64,000 nt of DNA from Psophocarpus tetragonolobus. Lineage: Eukaryota; Streptophyta; Magnoliopsida; Fabales; Fabaceae. Both the position numbers and the translations under genes were made by a program. The notes below the pieces were generated by a model that was not told the DNA's origin, made no database searches, and saw only the letters and a list, made by a program, of their open reading frames with translations. Below, in pieces: positions 46,640 to 57,922 of this stretch (its first letter is position 1; every line of letters begins with the position of its first letter). The stretch covers positions 26,184,861 through 26,248,860 of the forward strand of contig CM075691.1 in NCBI GenBank assembly GCA_037954015.1, read 5' to 3'.

Positions 46640-47405
46640 TTCTCACAGGAGGCACCAACATTCCTACCGTCAGTCCTGAGACATCATTAGAGTAGGTTAC
46701 CGCATTCTTTGGAGTTGGATACCTCTGTCACTATTTTGTCTTGAAAAGGCGCTTGGGCAGTTAAGAGATGAGGGTATTTATAAAAAATCTTTGGTCTTAA
46801 CTTCTCAGAAATGTGAAACTTCGGATGTACTCGAATAAGCACCCCAATTGTGACTAAGGGGCGTGAGAGCATCAAAATTCCTACACCCCTGACAATACAT
46901 GGTACAAACCAGGAGTGACATATCTCAATCTGCCATGAACAGATATAACATCATGGAGGAATTTAGGAAATTGATTGAAGGCTTGGCCTAGAAACATGAG
47001 GTTGAACAGCTCGGCCAAGGACACCTGGAACAACGAAACCAGACATCAGCATCACAACAGAACAACACACGACACCTACAATGATGGGTTTGAGCATCGT
47101 CATCAAAAGAACTCGACGCGTGATGCGCGCAACAACGGGACCTTTAGGGACTGGTGGTAGGAACATTGACGTCGTCTAGAGACATGATTGAGGGGCTTGT
47201 TCTAGTACATTCGAAGCCCCACATTGCTAGAAGTCGAGACCAATGGTCATTTATAAACACCTTCGTCCCTTAAACCCTTGAGGCAGCTTTTCAGAACAAA
47301 ATAGTGACAAAACTACCGAGCTTCAAAACGGATAATACCTCTTCGGATGTGGTGATCCATCCTAACTAATAACGATGTCCCAGGACTAGCGATGGGAACA
47401 ATATG
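46640..47405. mobile_element. Long-TIR MITE (Mutator-like), right arm
   Basis: The left inverted end (46660-46860: 'cagtcctgagacatc…taccgcattc…tttataaaaaatctttgg…actcgaataagc') mirrors the right end (47405 back to 47200: 'agtcctgggacatcg…tcaccacatcc…tttataaatgaccattgg…actagaacaagcc'), about 200 bp each. The core is non-coding. Related to 11880-12352. Confidence 0.65.
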
Positions 47406-47699
47406 ACCTAACATGTCTTTTCATAGGAAATTTTAGATTCAAAAGAATTAAAATACATTGCATTTGAAATGTTTTTAATTCAAATAAATTCATTCATCAA
47501 ATGTTTTGTTTGAAAAAGTAATTCAAATTTATTAAATTTTAATTTTTTTGTTTGGATAGAGTATTTCTATTTTATCACATATAAAAATTTATTTTAATAT
47601 TAAACAATATATAATAATTCAAAAATATTGATGACTGAATTTTTCTTGTTGAAGGTGTTACAAAAATTAAAGTCATAGAGACTAAAATGTGATATTTTT

Positions 47700-48205
47700 T
47701 AAACTATAAAAACCTAAAAAACAATTGCTCGAACTATAAAAACCAAAAGAATAACTGCACTTTGTCTACTTTATACCTTAAAGTACTAGGTACTATTGTA
47801 GCATTCCCTCGTTTGTACAATACACTCATTTGTAAGCCTTCCTCAATAATAATCCAGAGTCATGGTGACTGTTGAAGTTTCTTTTTATGGCTTAAAAGAA
47901 TGAAAAAGTTTAAATGCCACGGCTTTATGTTGTTTAGTCACCGCAGAGGTTAGATACCGAAGAAAAGGTAGGGACAAGGAACAAAAGAAGCTTAAGGCTT
48001 TCTAGCTTCCTTCCTTCCCATTTAGCATCCCAATTCCCAATAACTTAATTTTGAGAAAGAAAAGTTGATTTAGGTAAGGTTTACTCTTTTCTATCACATT
48101 GCACTTGAAACTCAACTACACAAGTCTTGTCTCTTCTTAGCTTCCGAACTGATTTCTTTATCTGCAAAGTCTAGCTCACTGTCAATAGCATTTGCTAATT
48201 TGGTG
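47700..48205 (+). pseudogene. Orphan SEO upstream region with exon 1 start, right arm
   Basis: Mirror of 30600-31110, including the conserved block inverted at 47905-47933 (ATGCCACGGCTTT). It ends in GGTGCAATGGAATTAAGG, aligning with GGTGCAATGCAACATCAG, the start of B. After two or three codons an AT-rich repeat follows, so exon 1 is lost. Confidence 0.6.
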
Positions 48206-49354
48206 CAATGGAATTAAGGATGGTAAAAAAATTCGTGTCCATAGATTAATCCTATAAAAATATATGCATAAGTAATTTAAATGGGTATTCGCTGCTTACT
48301 AAATTAAAATATTACACATATTTAATTTAAAGAAAATAATATTTTTGTTAAATAAATCAACTTAAAATATTAATTGTCAAGTTTTATTGTTATCAATGTT
48401 ATTTTTTTTTATAAAAAATGAATAATTACTAAAATTATTGTTTATAAAAATGCCGGTAATGTAAAATAAATATTTTATTTATATTAAATATTTTGTATAT
48501 ATATATTATATTAATCTATCTTTAGATCTAATTAATCTTACAGAAATTACTAGTATAATTCTATTTCTACATTTTTCAGCAAATAAATTATTCTTTTGAT
48601 AAAAATTCATATAAAAAAATAATATCTTTTTAAGAAAACATTTTTAAAAAATATTCACAAATACTCGTGAATACCAATAAATTTTAAGCAGGTAATAGGT
48701 ATAAATATTTTACAAACGGACAGCATGTAAGCATTATCCTACCTTACCTATTCCGTCTCGTTACCAATCCTAATCATGGATCAATACAAAAATACCAGAT
48801 AGTATAGTTGAGTTTCAAACAAACATCCCAGATCAATTTCCTGTCTTTCCCCATAATTAATATTGAGGGGCTTTAAGAGGAAGGAGAAAAGTCTTAACCT
48901 TGTTCTACGTTCTAACAATATATAGAATCTATCCATATATTACAATCATCTTCAAATCTAAATCTTTTTTCTTAAATGTTTTTTTATATATGATAAATAA
49001 TTGAACTTTTGTTGGTTCTCAATAATTTTTAACTTATTATTTATTGAGAAAAAGGTAGATGGCTAATGTAAAAAAAAAAGTTGTATATTGTGATTAAATT
49101 AGAGTATAAATTTCTTTTATATTACTGGTAAATATTTTTATTTCCTATCAAGAAATAACATATTTAAGTCTTTTTATATTTCTTATCTCTACATCAAATA
49201 ATTCTTCACTGCCAGCATTAGCAACTATACAACTTCTTCTTCAAATAATAAGAAGTACCAACCCACAAATAATTCATGATTGTAATTAATATATATATAT
49301 ATATATATATGGATAGGGTTTGTCTATATATTGTTAAGATGCAGTACTTTCTTT
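48206..49354. other. AT-rich dispersed repeat and spacer, right arm
   Basis: Non-coding mirror of 29500-30560. It includes (AT)n at 49288-49311 and, at 48820-48900, a second piece of SEO upstream-like sequence ('tatagttgagtttcaaac', 'gaggaaggagaaaagtctt') that also occurs at 56470-56610. Confidence 0.45.
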
Positions 49355-49460
49355 CAGGTTTCCCTTACTCCTGTTGATCATAAGAAACACAGAAGCCACG
49401 ATACAGCCTACATAAGCATGTCAGAGACTCTGTCTGCTACTATTAATCATATTTTTTCTA
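49355..49460 (+). pseudogene. Diverged SEO exon 2 (right-arm copy)
   Basis: After TTTCTTTCAG the frame reads VSLTPVDHKKHRSHDTAYIS then MSETLSATINHIFSK up to AAG|GTTTAC. It has the same length class as exon 2 of the other SEO copies and the same intron context. Mirror of 29370-29490. No other exon of this gene remains. Confidence 0.6.
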
Positions 49461-50033
49461 AGGTTTACAAAAATATCTTACACTATGTTTTCTATATCAT
49501 TCTGTGTAATCGCTGAAACATTGTTAACATAGCTCAATAAAATATCACAAGAGTTTTAGGTACTCAAAGATTTCTGTTCTTAGTTTGTAAAAGGGTTAAT
49601 AACCTTTCTGTCCCTCAAAGTGTTAAATTGTGATCAGTTACTGAATCTATAAAAATTACTAATGAACCATGAAATTGTGAGTTATTTTATTCAAATCTTT
49701 AAATTTAACCACTAATCATCATTTTGATGTCTATACATATATCAATATTATCACTGAAGTTGTTGCATCTTACTCATAGTTTTAGAATTATAAAAATAAT
49801 TAAAGCTCCTTTATCAGTAGAAAGGATAAATAGGTCAATTTATCATATAGACTTAATTGAAAGGAAAACTAGTTTAGAAAAATAGTTTGAATGCACTTGA
49901 TTAGAAAAGACTTTTTATTTACTTGGTTGATTACAAATGTTAAGTACATGTCCTATTTATAGGTTTCAAAATAACCATTCTAGAATTTTCTATCTACATT
50001 TAATTCTAGAGCTATCATGCATTATTCGAGAAT
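49461..50033. other. Former SEO intron and AT-rich DNA, right arm
   Basis: Mirror of 28840-29370. It starts as SEO intron-2-like sequence ('ctgttcttagtttgtaaaag' near 49575) and becomes unrecognisable AT-rich DNA. No gene. Confidence 0.5.
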
Positions 50034-50059
50034 ATTCTATCTATCTATCTATCTATCTA

Positions 50060-50131
<72 letters not shown>
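50034..50131. repeat. (CTAT)n(AT)n compound microsatellite
   Basis: About 7 CTAT units and about 34 AT units, the mirror of 28770-28838 but with a longer AT tract. Confidence 0.92.
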
Positions 50132-50135
<4 letters not shown>

Positions 50136-50146
50136 TCTACATTATT

Positions 50147-50536
50147 CTAGAATTTGCATAAATTTTCATCATTCCTCCATGATGCAAATTTAATTAACTT
50201 CAAGCATAGTGCGAAGCTATTTGAATCTTGTCTTAGTAATGCCTTTGTGAATATGTCAACAACTTGATTTTTACTCTTGCAATATTCTAGCTTGACTTCT
50301 TTAGTAGCTACTGCTTCTCTAATGAAGTAATATTTTATTGCTATTTGTTTTTCCTTGTTATGATGCAGTAGATTTTTTGCCATTGCTATTGCTGATTTAT
50401 TGTCACAGTAGATTTTAGTAGGTCCATCTTGTTGTTCTCCCATTTTTTAAAGTATTTATTGTAGTTAAATTGCTTGAATTGTTGCTTGAGCTGCTGCCAC
50501 GTATTCCGCCTCTACAGTTGATTTGCAACCGTGTCA
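50147..50536 (-). pseudogene. Copia RNase H fragment (right-arm copy)
   Basis: Minus frame GEQQDGPTKIYCDNKSAIAM, AKNLLHHNKEKQIAIKYYFI, EYCKSKNQVVDIFTKALLRQ: the RNase H C-terminus of Ty1/Copia. It is better preserved than the left copy (IYCDNKSRIAMTKN), with one open frame of 98 codons. It ends at about 50536, where the match with the left arm stops and Ty3-associated sequence begins. Confidence 0.82.
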
Positions 50537-50835
50537 GCTATCTCAACGGCTTCCATTGCAATCGCGACTTCGTCCACAGCAATGGTCCCAGTGTCCACTT
50601 CTGTTTGCAGTGGATCGAGTATTGTTTGTTTCAGTCTTTCAAGTGGTAGTCTGGTTAGGTGGAGTGATTGATCGTTGGATTGTCGTGCAGGGTCGGTAAC
50701 ACCCGTCGATGGCAACTGGTTTACCACTACCATAAAGAGTGAGTAGCTCAGTTAGATCATTATTCTGTGATGCTGGAGGTATCTTCCTAATGGAACATTG
50801 AGCTAACAGTTACTCAAATCCTCTTTAATGAAAAA
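50537..50835. other. Boundary segment of the Ty3 element
   Basis: Noticeably less AT-rich than the flanks, like the Ty3 element to the right. The ORF at 50512-50733 (minus) crosses the boundary and is not a recognised protein. No LTR end was found. Confidence 0.35.
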
Positions 50836-51556
50836 TTGATCTCCAAAGAGGATTGGGGAATGATGGAGTGTGCGGGCGCTGAAGGTTTGCTTGATTCAGC
50901 GGAGGTCTTCCTTTTCCGGTCCATAGCCACCATTCGTCACTACAAGGGTAAGATAGTGGATGTGGAGAGGAGGATGAAGGCCTATTTGGAGGAGAGGAGG
51001 AAGGTAGCTAAAGAGAAGAAAAAGTTGACGAGGGAGGAAGGGAACTCTTGAGGCGACTGTGAAGGCTAAGCTAGAGTTAAAGGTGGAGCAAGGGAAGGTG
51101 GTAGGCTTGGAAGCCATAGCTGCCCAACTCTTGAAGGATAATGAAGCATTGGAGAACGAGCTTCAGGGGGCTCATTCTTCTCTAAAGCAAAAAGAGTTGG
51201 AGAAATCCAAGGAGAGAGCTCGTCTGAAGAAAGAAACAGTCGTGTTGGAAGAGGAGATGTCCTACCTAAAGGAAGCAACCGAGGAGCAATCCAACAGTTT
51301 GATGTTGTGCACGCTGGAGGACGATTTTTGTTGGGTCATGGTGCAGGTGAAGATATTGGCACCCAGGGTTCACTTCTCAGCCTACAATCTTTGGGCTGTG
51401 GTGGAAGAAAGTCGTGTGGTCCCTTCCAAGGCCGAGCCAAGTGGGAAGGTTGCAGAAGTTGAGGGTCAAACTTCTCAACCCTTAGACATTATTAACTTGG
51501 ATGGGGGGATGGTCAGAGATTCTGGAGTGAGAAACAAGGGGGTGGAGAAGGGGTAG
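50836..51556 (+). pseudogene. Antisense coiled-coil ORF of a Tat-like Ty3 element
   Basis: Two frames joined by a shift near 51045: EDWGMMECAGAEGLLDSAEV…VDVERRMKAYLEERRKVAKE, then TVKAKLELKVEQGKVVGLEA … LENELQGAHSSLKQKELEKS … VLEEEMSYLKEATEE. The sequence is rich in Glu, Lys and Leu with a clear heptad pattern, so a long coiled coil. Tail: LDIINLDGGM. Its strand is opposite to the pol remnants at 52.1-55.3 kb, and it lies downstream of integrase. That is the place where Tat/Retand-lineage elements carry an additional antisense ORF. The function of such ORFs is unknown to me. Confidence 0.6.
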
Positions 51557-52110
51557 GAGTAGGTTGCTACTGGGTGCTCCTTTTTTTATTGTAATTATGT
51601 ACATTCGCTTTTGTTTTTTTATTAACTCTGTATTTTGTAATTCGTGTTAATGAAAGAACTATTTTATGTTTCTATTGTGATGTGTGCCTATTTTGCGTGA
51701 CTTTTTGGACCTTGAGGATAGTGTAACTTAGGTGGGAAGGTGGTAAGATGGTCTGTATGGTAAGGTGCCGATTAGTTAACAATGCACTGCTTAAGTGGTG
51801 AAATGCTTATTTAAGTGATCACTGGACTGATTAGGCACTAGGTCGTTGATTAAGGGACTGATAAGGTGATAGAGTGCCTGTCTAGAGAATAAGAGTGCGA
51901 TTAGTTTCAGGAGATGGAAGTGTGAATAATGATGGCTACTCGTTTTATTGCCTGGTAAGCGTGCCCCATTAAAATCTCCTCGGCCAAAACCCATATTCTT
52001 TTCTTTTTGGGAAAAAAGACCTAGATAGGAAAAAGAGTACATCACCTGTTACACTTATTAACTATGATATCTTTTAAGGTGGGTGGTGTTCCAGGTTCTG
52101 GGTATGTCCT
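51557..52110. other. Spacer between the antisense ORF and integrase
   Basis: Contains short tandem-like phrases ('gattagg', 'gtggtaag', 'gactgattaggc') and no coding sequence. In Tat-like elements this position is a non-coding region between pol and the extra ORF. Confidence 0.4.
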
Positions 52111-55100
52111 TGCCTATCCAGTGGTTCTATAGGAATTCCTCGAAGGATTCTATAGTTAACTGCTTACGATTGTCGGTGACGATTAAATGTAGGAGGCCAA
52201 AACGGAAAATGTCCTTCCAAGTGAATTTTTGGACTTGCTGAGTAGTAATGGTGGCTACGGGAGTGACCTTGATCGACTTAGTGAAGTAATCGACTGCGAA
52301 TAACAAGAATTTGGCCTATCCAGTGGACGGGGGGAAAGGCCCGAGTATATCCATTCCCCATATGGAGAAGGGCCATACTGCGGTTATGCAGTGGAGTTGC
52401 TTGTGCGGAATGCGGATCTTGCTGCCGAACTCTTGGCACTTTTTTCACTTTTTTACATATGCGAAGTAGTCTTTGCGCATGGTGAGCCAGTAGTATCCAG
52501 CTCAAACTACTGTTTGTAGCATGCTTAGTGCCCCCAAATGTTATCCACAAATTCCTCTATGTATTTCATTTAGTTTCGAAAGGGTGTCATCTCTACCGTT
52601 GTCTACCTGAGACACGTGTATTACATTGATCTAGTCAAAGCTTGCCAACAGACTTTTGGTAAGTTGGAGGTATTGATTTATATCATTGTCCCTTGCCTGC
52701 ATTGTCCTATTGATTTGCCCTTCTACCAGCTTTGAGTCTGTCCTGTACTCTATATTCCTGACGTCTATGTCCTTGGCTAGTCTCAAACTAGCCAGCATGG
52801 CTTCATACTCTGTCTTGTTATTGGTGGCTTGAAAGTCGAATCGGAGTGCTTGTTCAATATTGATACCGTTGGACCCAAAGAGGGTTATGTTGGCTCCACA
52901 GCCTTCAGTGTTGGAGGAGCTGTCGACATGGAGAGTCCACCAATGAGCGTGGTCCTCAGTAGTATGTGGGAGTTCGGTAAGGAAGTCGGCAAGGGATTGA
53001 GCCTTGATTGGTCCCTGGGGTTCGAATCTTAGGTCAAATTAGGATAAGTCAACGAATCATGCCACCATGCGGTCGGCAAGGTCCGGTCGTCGTAAAATTT
53101 TTTTAACTGGTGATTCGTTTCCACAATTATGGGATGGCTCAGGAAGTAGGGTCATAGTCGTTGAGCCACGTGTACTAGGAAAAGTGCTAGCTTTTCAATA
53201 GTCTAGTATCTTGTTTCGAGCGTTTAAGAATCCTACTGGTGAAATACACTACGGTTTGAGCTTTGTTACTGTCTTGTACCAGTACTGAATTGATCGTGTG
53301 CGTTGTGACCAACATGTATAGCAGTAATGGTGCCTTGGGTGAAGGTTTGGTGAGGGTTAAGGGTGAGGATAAGATGTTTTTAAGGTCGGTGAACATGGTC
53401 TCTACTTCCTCGTTCTAGGCGACTTTCCCTTTTGATTTCTTCATGAGCCTGAATAGAGGGCGCCCCCTTTCAGTGAGCTTTGGGAGGAAATGGGCCATGG
53501 AGGCGAGATGGCTCACAAATCGCTGGGCTTCCTTTAACGTAGTTGGACTTTGCATGTCGAGGAAGATAACACATTTGTCTGGGTTGGCTTTGATGCGTCA
53601 TTAGGTCAACATGAAACTGAGGAATTTACCGCCTTCCATGCCAAAAGTGCATTTTTCACAGTTCAACCTCAAATTATGTTGCATATCCATTTGAATATTG
53701 TGGACAGGTCTTGTGCATGGTCTTTGGTAGCATGGGATTTAGTGTCGACGAGGCGCTGATAGGTGGCTCCAGCATTCTTAAGTCCAAAGGGCATTGCTTT
53801 ATAGTAGTAGTTGGTCTTATCTATGCAAAATGCAATCTTGTCCTGCCGAGGGGTACATCTGTATCTGATTGTATCCCAAGTATATATCGAGGAAACTTAA
53901 TAGTTTATGGCCTGAGGCGCCAGCCACCAACTTGTCAATGTCAAGTAAGAGGTATGAATCTTTAAGGCATGCTCGATTCAGATCGGAATAGTCAACGCAC
54001 ATCCTTCATTTCCCTGAAGCCTCTTTTACCATGACTATGTTTGATAGCCAAGTGGTGTAGTAGATCTCCCTGATAAACATGCCTCATGCAGCTTGGTCAC
54101 CTCGGCTCTGGCTGCTTACTGACGATCCCTACTCATTTTCTGCCTTTTTTGCACTACGGGCCGGGCTTGGGGAAAACCGATAGCTTGTTGCAAACAAGGT
54201 TGGGACTTATGCTCAGTAGATCGGTTGCCTTCCATGCAAATAGGTTGGAATTTTGCCTTAGGACCTTTTGAATGGAGGTGGCAATTTTGTCTTCCAAGCG
54301 GGTTCTGAGCTCAGTACATTGCTCCTTCAGTGGGTGTGGGACGCTGATCATCATCAGCTCTAGGGTCGAAGTCTGTCCATAGGTTTGAGTCTCCGAGGAA
54401 GGCGGAAGTGATCGTCACATGGTTGATACTAGTCTTAGGAAGTTTGTAAGGAATCACCTTAAGGCTCTTGACATAGCATTCTCGAGCGTCTTCCTTGTCA
54501 GCTCGTATTGTGATTATCACTCCCCAGGTTGAGGGGAATTTCATTGTGAGATGGAGCATGGAGACGATGGCCCCTAGGGTGTTGAGGGTGGGTCGGCCAA
54601 GTAAGACGTTCTAAGAGGTATCTACGTCAATCAGTATGTAACGCACTAGCGTGGTTAATGACAACTCTCCTTCACCAAAGGTTATCATGAGCTCTACATA
54701 CCCTCGGGTATGAACGTGTTGTCCTGCAAATCCGACTAGGGGGTCAGGATATGGTTTGATCAAACTCTCGGAAATGTCCAGCTTCTTGAAGGTTGCGCAG
54801 TATAGTATGTCAGTTGAACTTCCCTGATCAACAAGTATTTTGTGAACTTTCCAACCTGCGATGATCGTTGTGATGACCATTAGATCATGCTGTTTGGTTT
54901 TTACTACTACGAAGTCAGAGTCATCGAAGGCGATGGGGTCATGGTTAACCTCGACAAGCTTGTTACCAAGTTTACTGTTTTCAATTGTCTCAAATCAAAT
55001 GCCTTTTCCTAGTGGAGCTGGAGGGACCCCTACTGGTGAATCCTCCCAGAATGACATTGATGACTCCTCGGACTTGCCTCACAGGTCGCTTCGCGCTTCC

Positions 55101-55284
55101 CTTTTTAAGGTCTTAGTTACATTTTTTACAAGAGGGCCTTTACCGAACCAATCATCCCTTTTTAAGTTGATGGTGGGTCTGGAGCCTTGGACTGAGGTGT
55201 GGAGCTCGAATATATCATGCAAGGAGGTCGGGCTAGTGGTTGATGGTAGATGGCGAGGAGGGGAGGTACATGTAGCATTTTAAG
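52111..55284 (-). mobile_element. Degenerate Ty3/gypsy pol (Tat/Retand-like), 5'-truncated
   Basis: Minus strand, in order: gag-end linker (GVINVILGGFTSRGSLQLH, about 55050), protease (KILVDQGSSTDILY, 54611-54880), FAWKATDLLSISP (54200-54300), RT (CVDYSDLNRACLKDSY, LLSFLDIYLGYNQIQM 53817-54002; MPFGLKNAGATYQRL about 53780; NCEKCTFGMEGGKFL), RNase H (53187-53396), a second archaeal-type RNase H (LHVDSSSNTEGCGA, NNKTEYEAMLASLRLAKD, TDSKLVEGQI; 52690-53040, open) and integrase (MRKDYFAYVKK, WPFSIWGMDILGPFP, LFAVDYFTK; about 52130-52560). Two RNase H domains plus the RT wording place it in the Tat group. Stops and frameshifts are frequent; gag and both LTRs are missing. GC content is higher than the surroundings. 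Confidence 0.85.
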
Positions 55285-57922
55285 TATGCATAAAGTAGAC
55301 AAAGTGCAATTATTCTTTTGGTTTTTGCACTTGTAATAACCTTTTTAGGACTTTAATTATAGTTTAAAATATCACATTTTTGTCTTTATAATTGTTATTG
55401 TGAACAACCTCGACAAAAAACAAAAACTAACTGAAATTTTTGAATTGTTAAATGTTGTTTAGCATTAATATAATTTTTGTATTAGATGGGAATTGATGTA
55501 AATAAAAAAATTAAACTTCAATAAATTTGAAATATTTTATTGAAATAAAATATTTGAAAAATGAAATTATCTAAATTAAAATCATTTTAAGTTCAATTTA
55601 TTTAAATTTCTTTGATTTGTAAATTTCTCTATCAAAATATAGAGTTAGGAAATAATGATACGCATAGAAGCTAATTTTCAAGGGAAGAAACATTGATGAT
55701 GCAAAAGATAGGAATAAAGAGTCTTCTTTGAATATGATATAGATCGTGGACATGGTCGAGTGTTTACTCTAACTTTATTATCCATAAGAGAGTATTGAGT
55801 TTATTCGGCAGTTGGAAAGCACCCAACTTTTCAATAAAATTGATATTCATTATCAGCTACAAAAAAATAAATTGTAGATTAATGTTATTAGATTTAGTCC
55901 GTTCTCGAGTTAGCTAGGACAAAGAGTTATGGGTTAAAGATCAATTATAGAATCCATGATTGACCCGCACGATTTAATTATGTTAAAGAATAAAATATTT
56001 TATAACCTATATAATTTTATACCATAAAAAATGATAAAACAATTAAATTATATCAAAAGTCAAACAAAAATTAAAAAAAAAAAGTGTCAACACCAAATTT
56101 ATAGGTTATTTGATACTAATTTTAGTGTAAGTCACAATTGTATAAGGAAAAATCTACATAAATTTAGCAAAATATAAACACATTGCATCCTAGAGAGTGA
56201 AGATTAAATATAGAGAAACCTATTTAATTTTTTTTCCCATTCAAAATGACATCATTTCATTCATTAAGAAAAAATAAAAATTATATATCAAGTCTGACCG
56301 AGTCACTTCAAGTCAGTCCAATTCTATGCATTTCCATCTGAAAGACGACTTAAACCAATTATATGACCGGTTCTGATAAAATTGATTGAATCGGTCGTTT
56401 AAGCCAAGTTTTAAAATATTAATTACTATAGAGAGAGAACTCTAACTTTGAGGCAAAGAATAGATAAAGCTAGTGTAGTTGCGTTTCAAATACTATTTAA
56501 TAGGCCAATATTATATATGATAGAAAATAAACTCCGGAATAAACTTCCTTTCTGTCCACATAATTAAGATCTTGGGACTTTAAAGAGGTAGGAAGAAAGT
56601 CTTAAGCTTATGCATTCTTAAATATCTTTTTGATACACGAAAATTATTGAATTTTTGTTTTGATTCTTAATATTTATTTTTTAATTTTTAATTTTAATTT
56701 GATTTCTTACGAAGAAAACACATATTTAAGTCTTTTTTATTTTTATTATTTCTACATTATTAAACAATTCATAACCATCAATATTACACAACTTTCTTCT
56801 TCAAGAGTAGTAAGAAGTAAGAAGTAATCACTTTGCATCATTTTGTTTTTCTACAACAAAACTATTTTTCAGAAAGACAGCTATGTTCAAACCAGATAAG
56901 CAATTATGACGAGAAAGCTATGTTTTGACCTATTAACTTTGCATCATTAGACCAACACTTAACCTATTTTGATCTATTTATGTAGTATATGAATTCCAAT
57001 AGTTCCTTCACCTTTGACCATAAATTTGTTTCCGTTTTCAATATTTACTAATCCTGTATCATGTTTCCACTCTAATACTAATAGTTAGAATAGAAGTGCA
57101 TTCATTTATATGTTTAATAACTAAAATATTTGTTTAATTATATAACAAAACACTAGAGAACAACATTAATAGTTCCTATAGGATACCTTGCCAATAATAG
57201 TTCCTATAAAAGTGTCTCAATGTATTATATCATCACACGTATTTATTTGTAGCGACTAAATAGTATTTTTATTGATTACATAATACTTTTCTAATAATGA
57301 TCAATAATAAAGTTAATAAGTAGTAAATCTCCCATTACTATTGAAAAGGAATAATATCTAATCTATATAACATTCTCCTCAAGTTTCACCATAGGTTCAT
57401 CTAAGTGATATGAAACAATCTTGTTACATATAAATTTAATAAGAATAAAAATGAAAAGCGATTTTAATCATATGATTATGCTTGTATAAACATAGCTCGA
57501 TGACAGCCAACCAAGCTTTGTAGTGGCAACGGGTATGGTTAACACTAAATAAAGTGAAACACATGTTAAGATAGAAGGAAAAACATCCCATAAGATGGAA
57601 AAATAAGAGAAAAGTCTTTGAGAATCTTGCTTCGGGCGTGAGGATCTTGCTTCGGGCCACGTTTTGAGTTGTTGTGCACATAATAACATGACGATCTAAT
57701 GATTTCCGGGACAGGTTGCAAAAGCAAAAGGATGTGCGTGAAAGCTCATCAATAGTTCTTTCAAGACATGGTAAATAATGCAACGTCGTCTATCCAAGGA
57801 ATGAAGATCATCATCCGAAAAAGCAAACATAAAACAATTACATGTTATAAACAGGTTTACGTAAGAAACATCAGTGTCTCAACAGATACACAGTATCGCA
57901 ACAAAGCGTGAACAATGAACGG
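55285..57922. other. Intergenic DNA with SEO upstream fragments
   Basis: 55285-55430 is SEO upstream sequence in minus orientation ('aaagtagacaaagtgcaattattc') cut by the Ty3 element. 55660-55790 repeats 13530-13760. 56430-56610 is another SEO upstream fragment ('tagttgcgtttcaaa', 'gaggtaggaagaaagtctta'). 56730-56960 repeats 6890-7090. 57720-57790 shares a repeat with 32323-32420. 57840-57922 is the 3' flank of gene E. No intact gene; minus-strand ORFs at 57436-57783 are unrecognised. Confidence 0.55.

Larger units (their letters stand above)
39445..50536. repeat. Right arm of the giant inverted repeat
   Basis: About 11.1 kb, the reverse image of 28367-37100. It carries SEO gene D and keeps a segment (43600-45880: D exon 6 and a small LTR element) that is lost from the left arm. 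It ends at about 50536 in Copia RNase H sequence, where a Ty3 element begins. Confidence 0.9.

Noticed and set aside
50512..50733. 73-codon minus-strand frame as a gene
   Set aside because: It crosses the junction between the Copia RNase H fragment and the Ty3-associated segment, so it is a by-product of the rearrangement.
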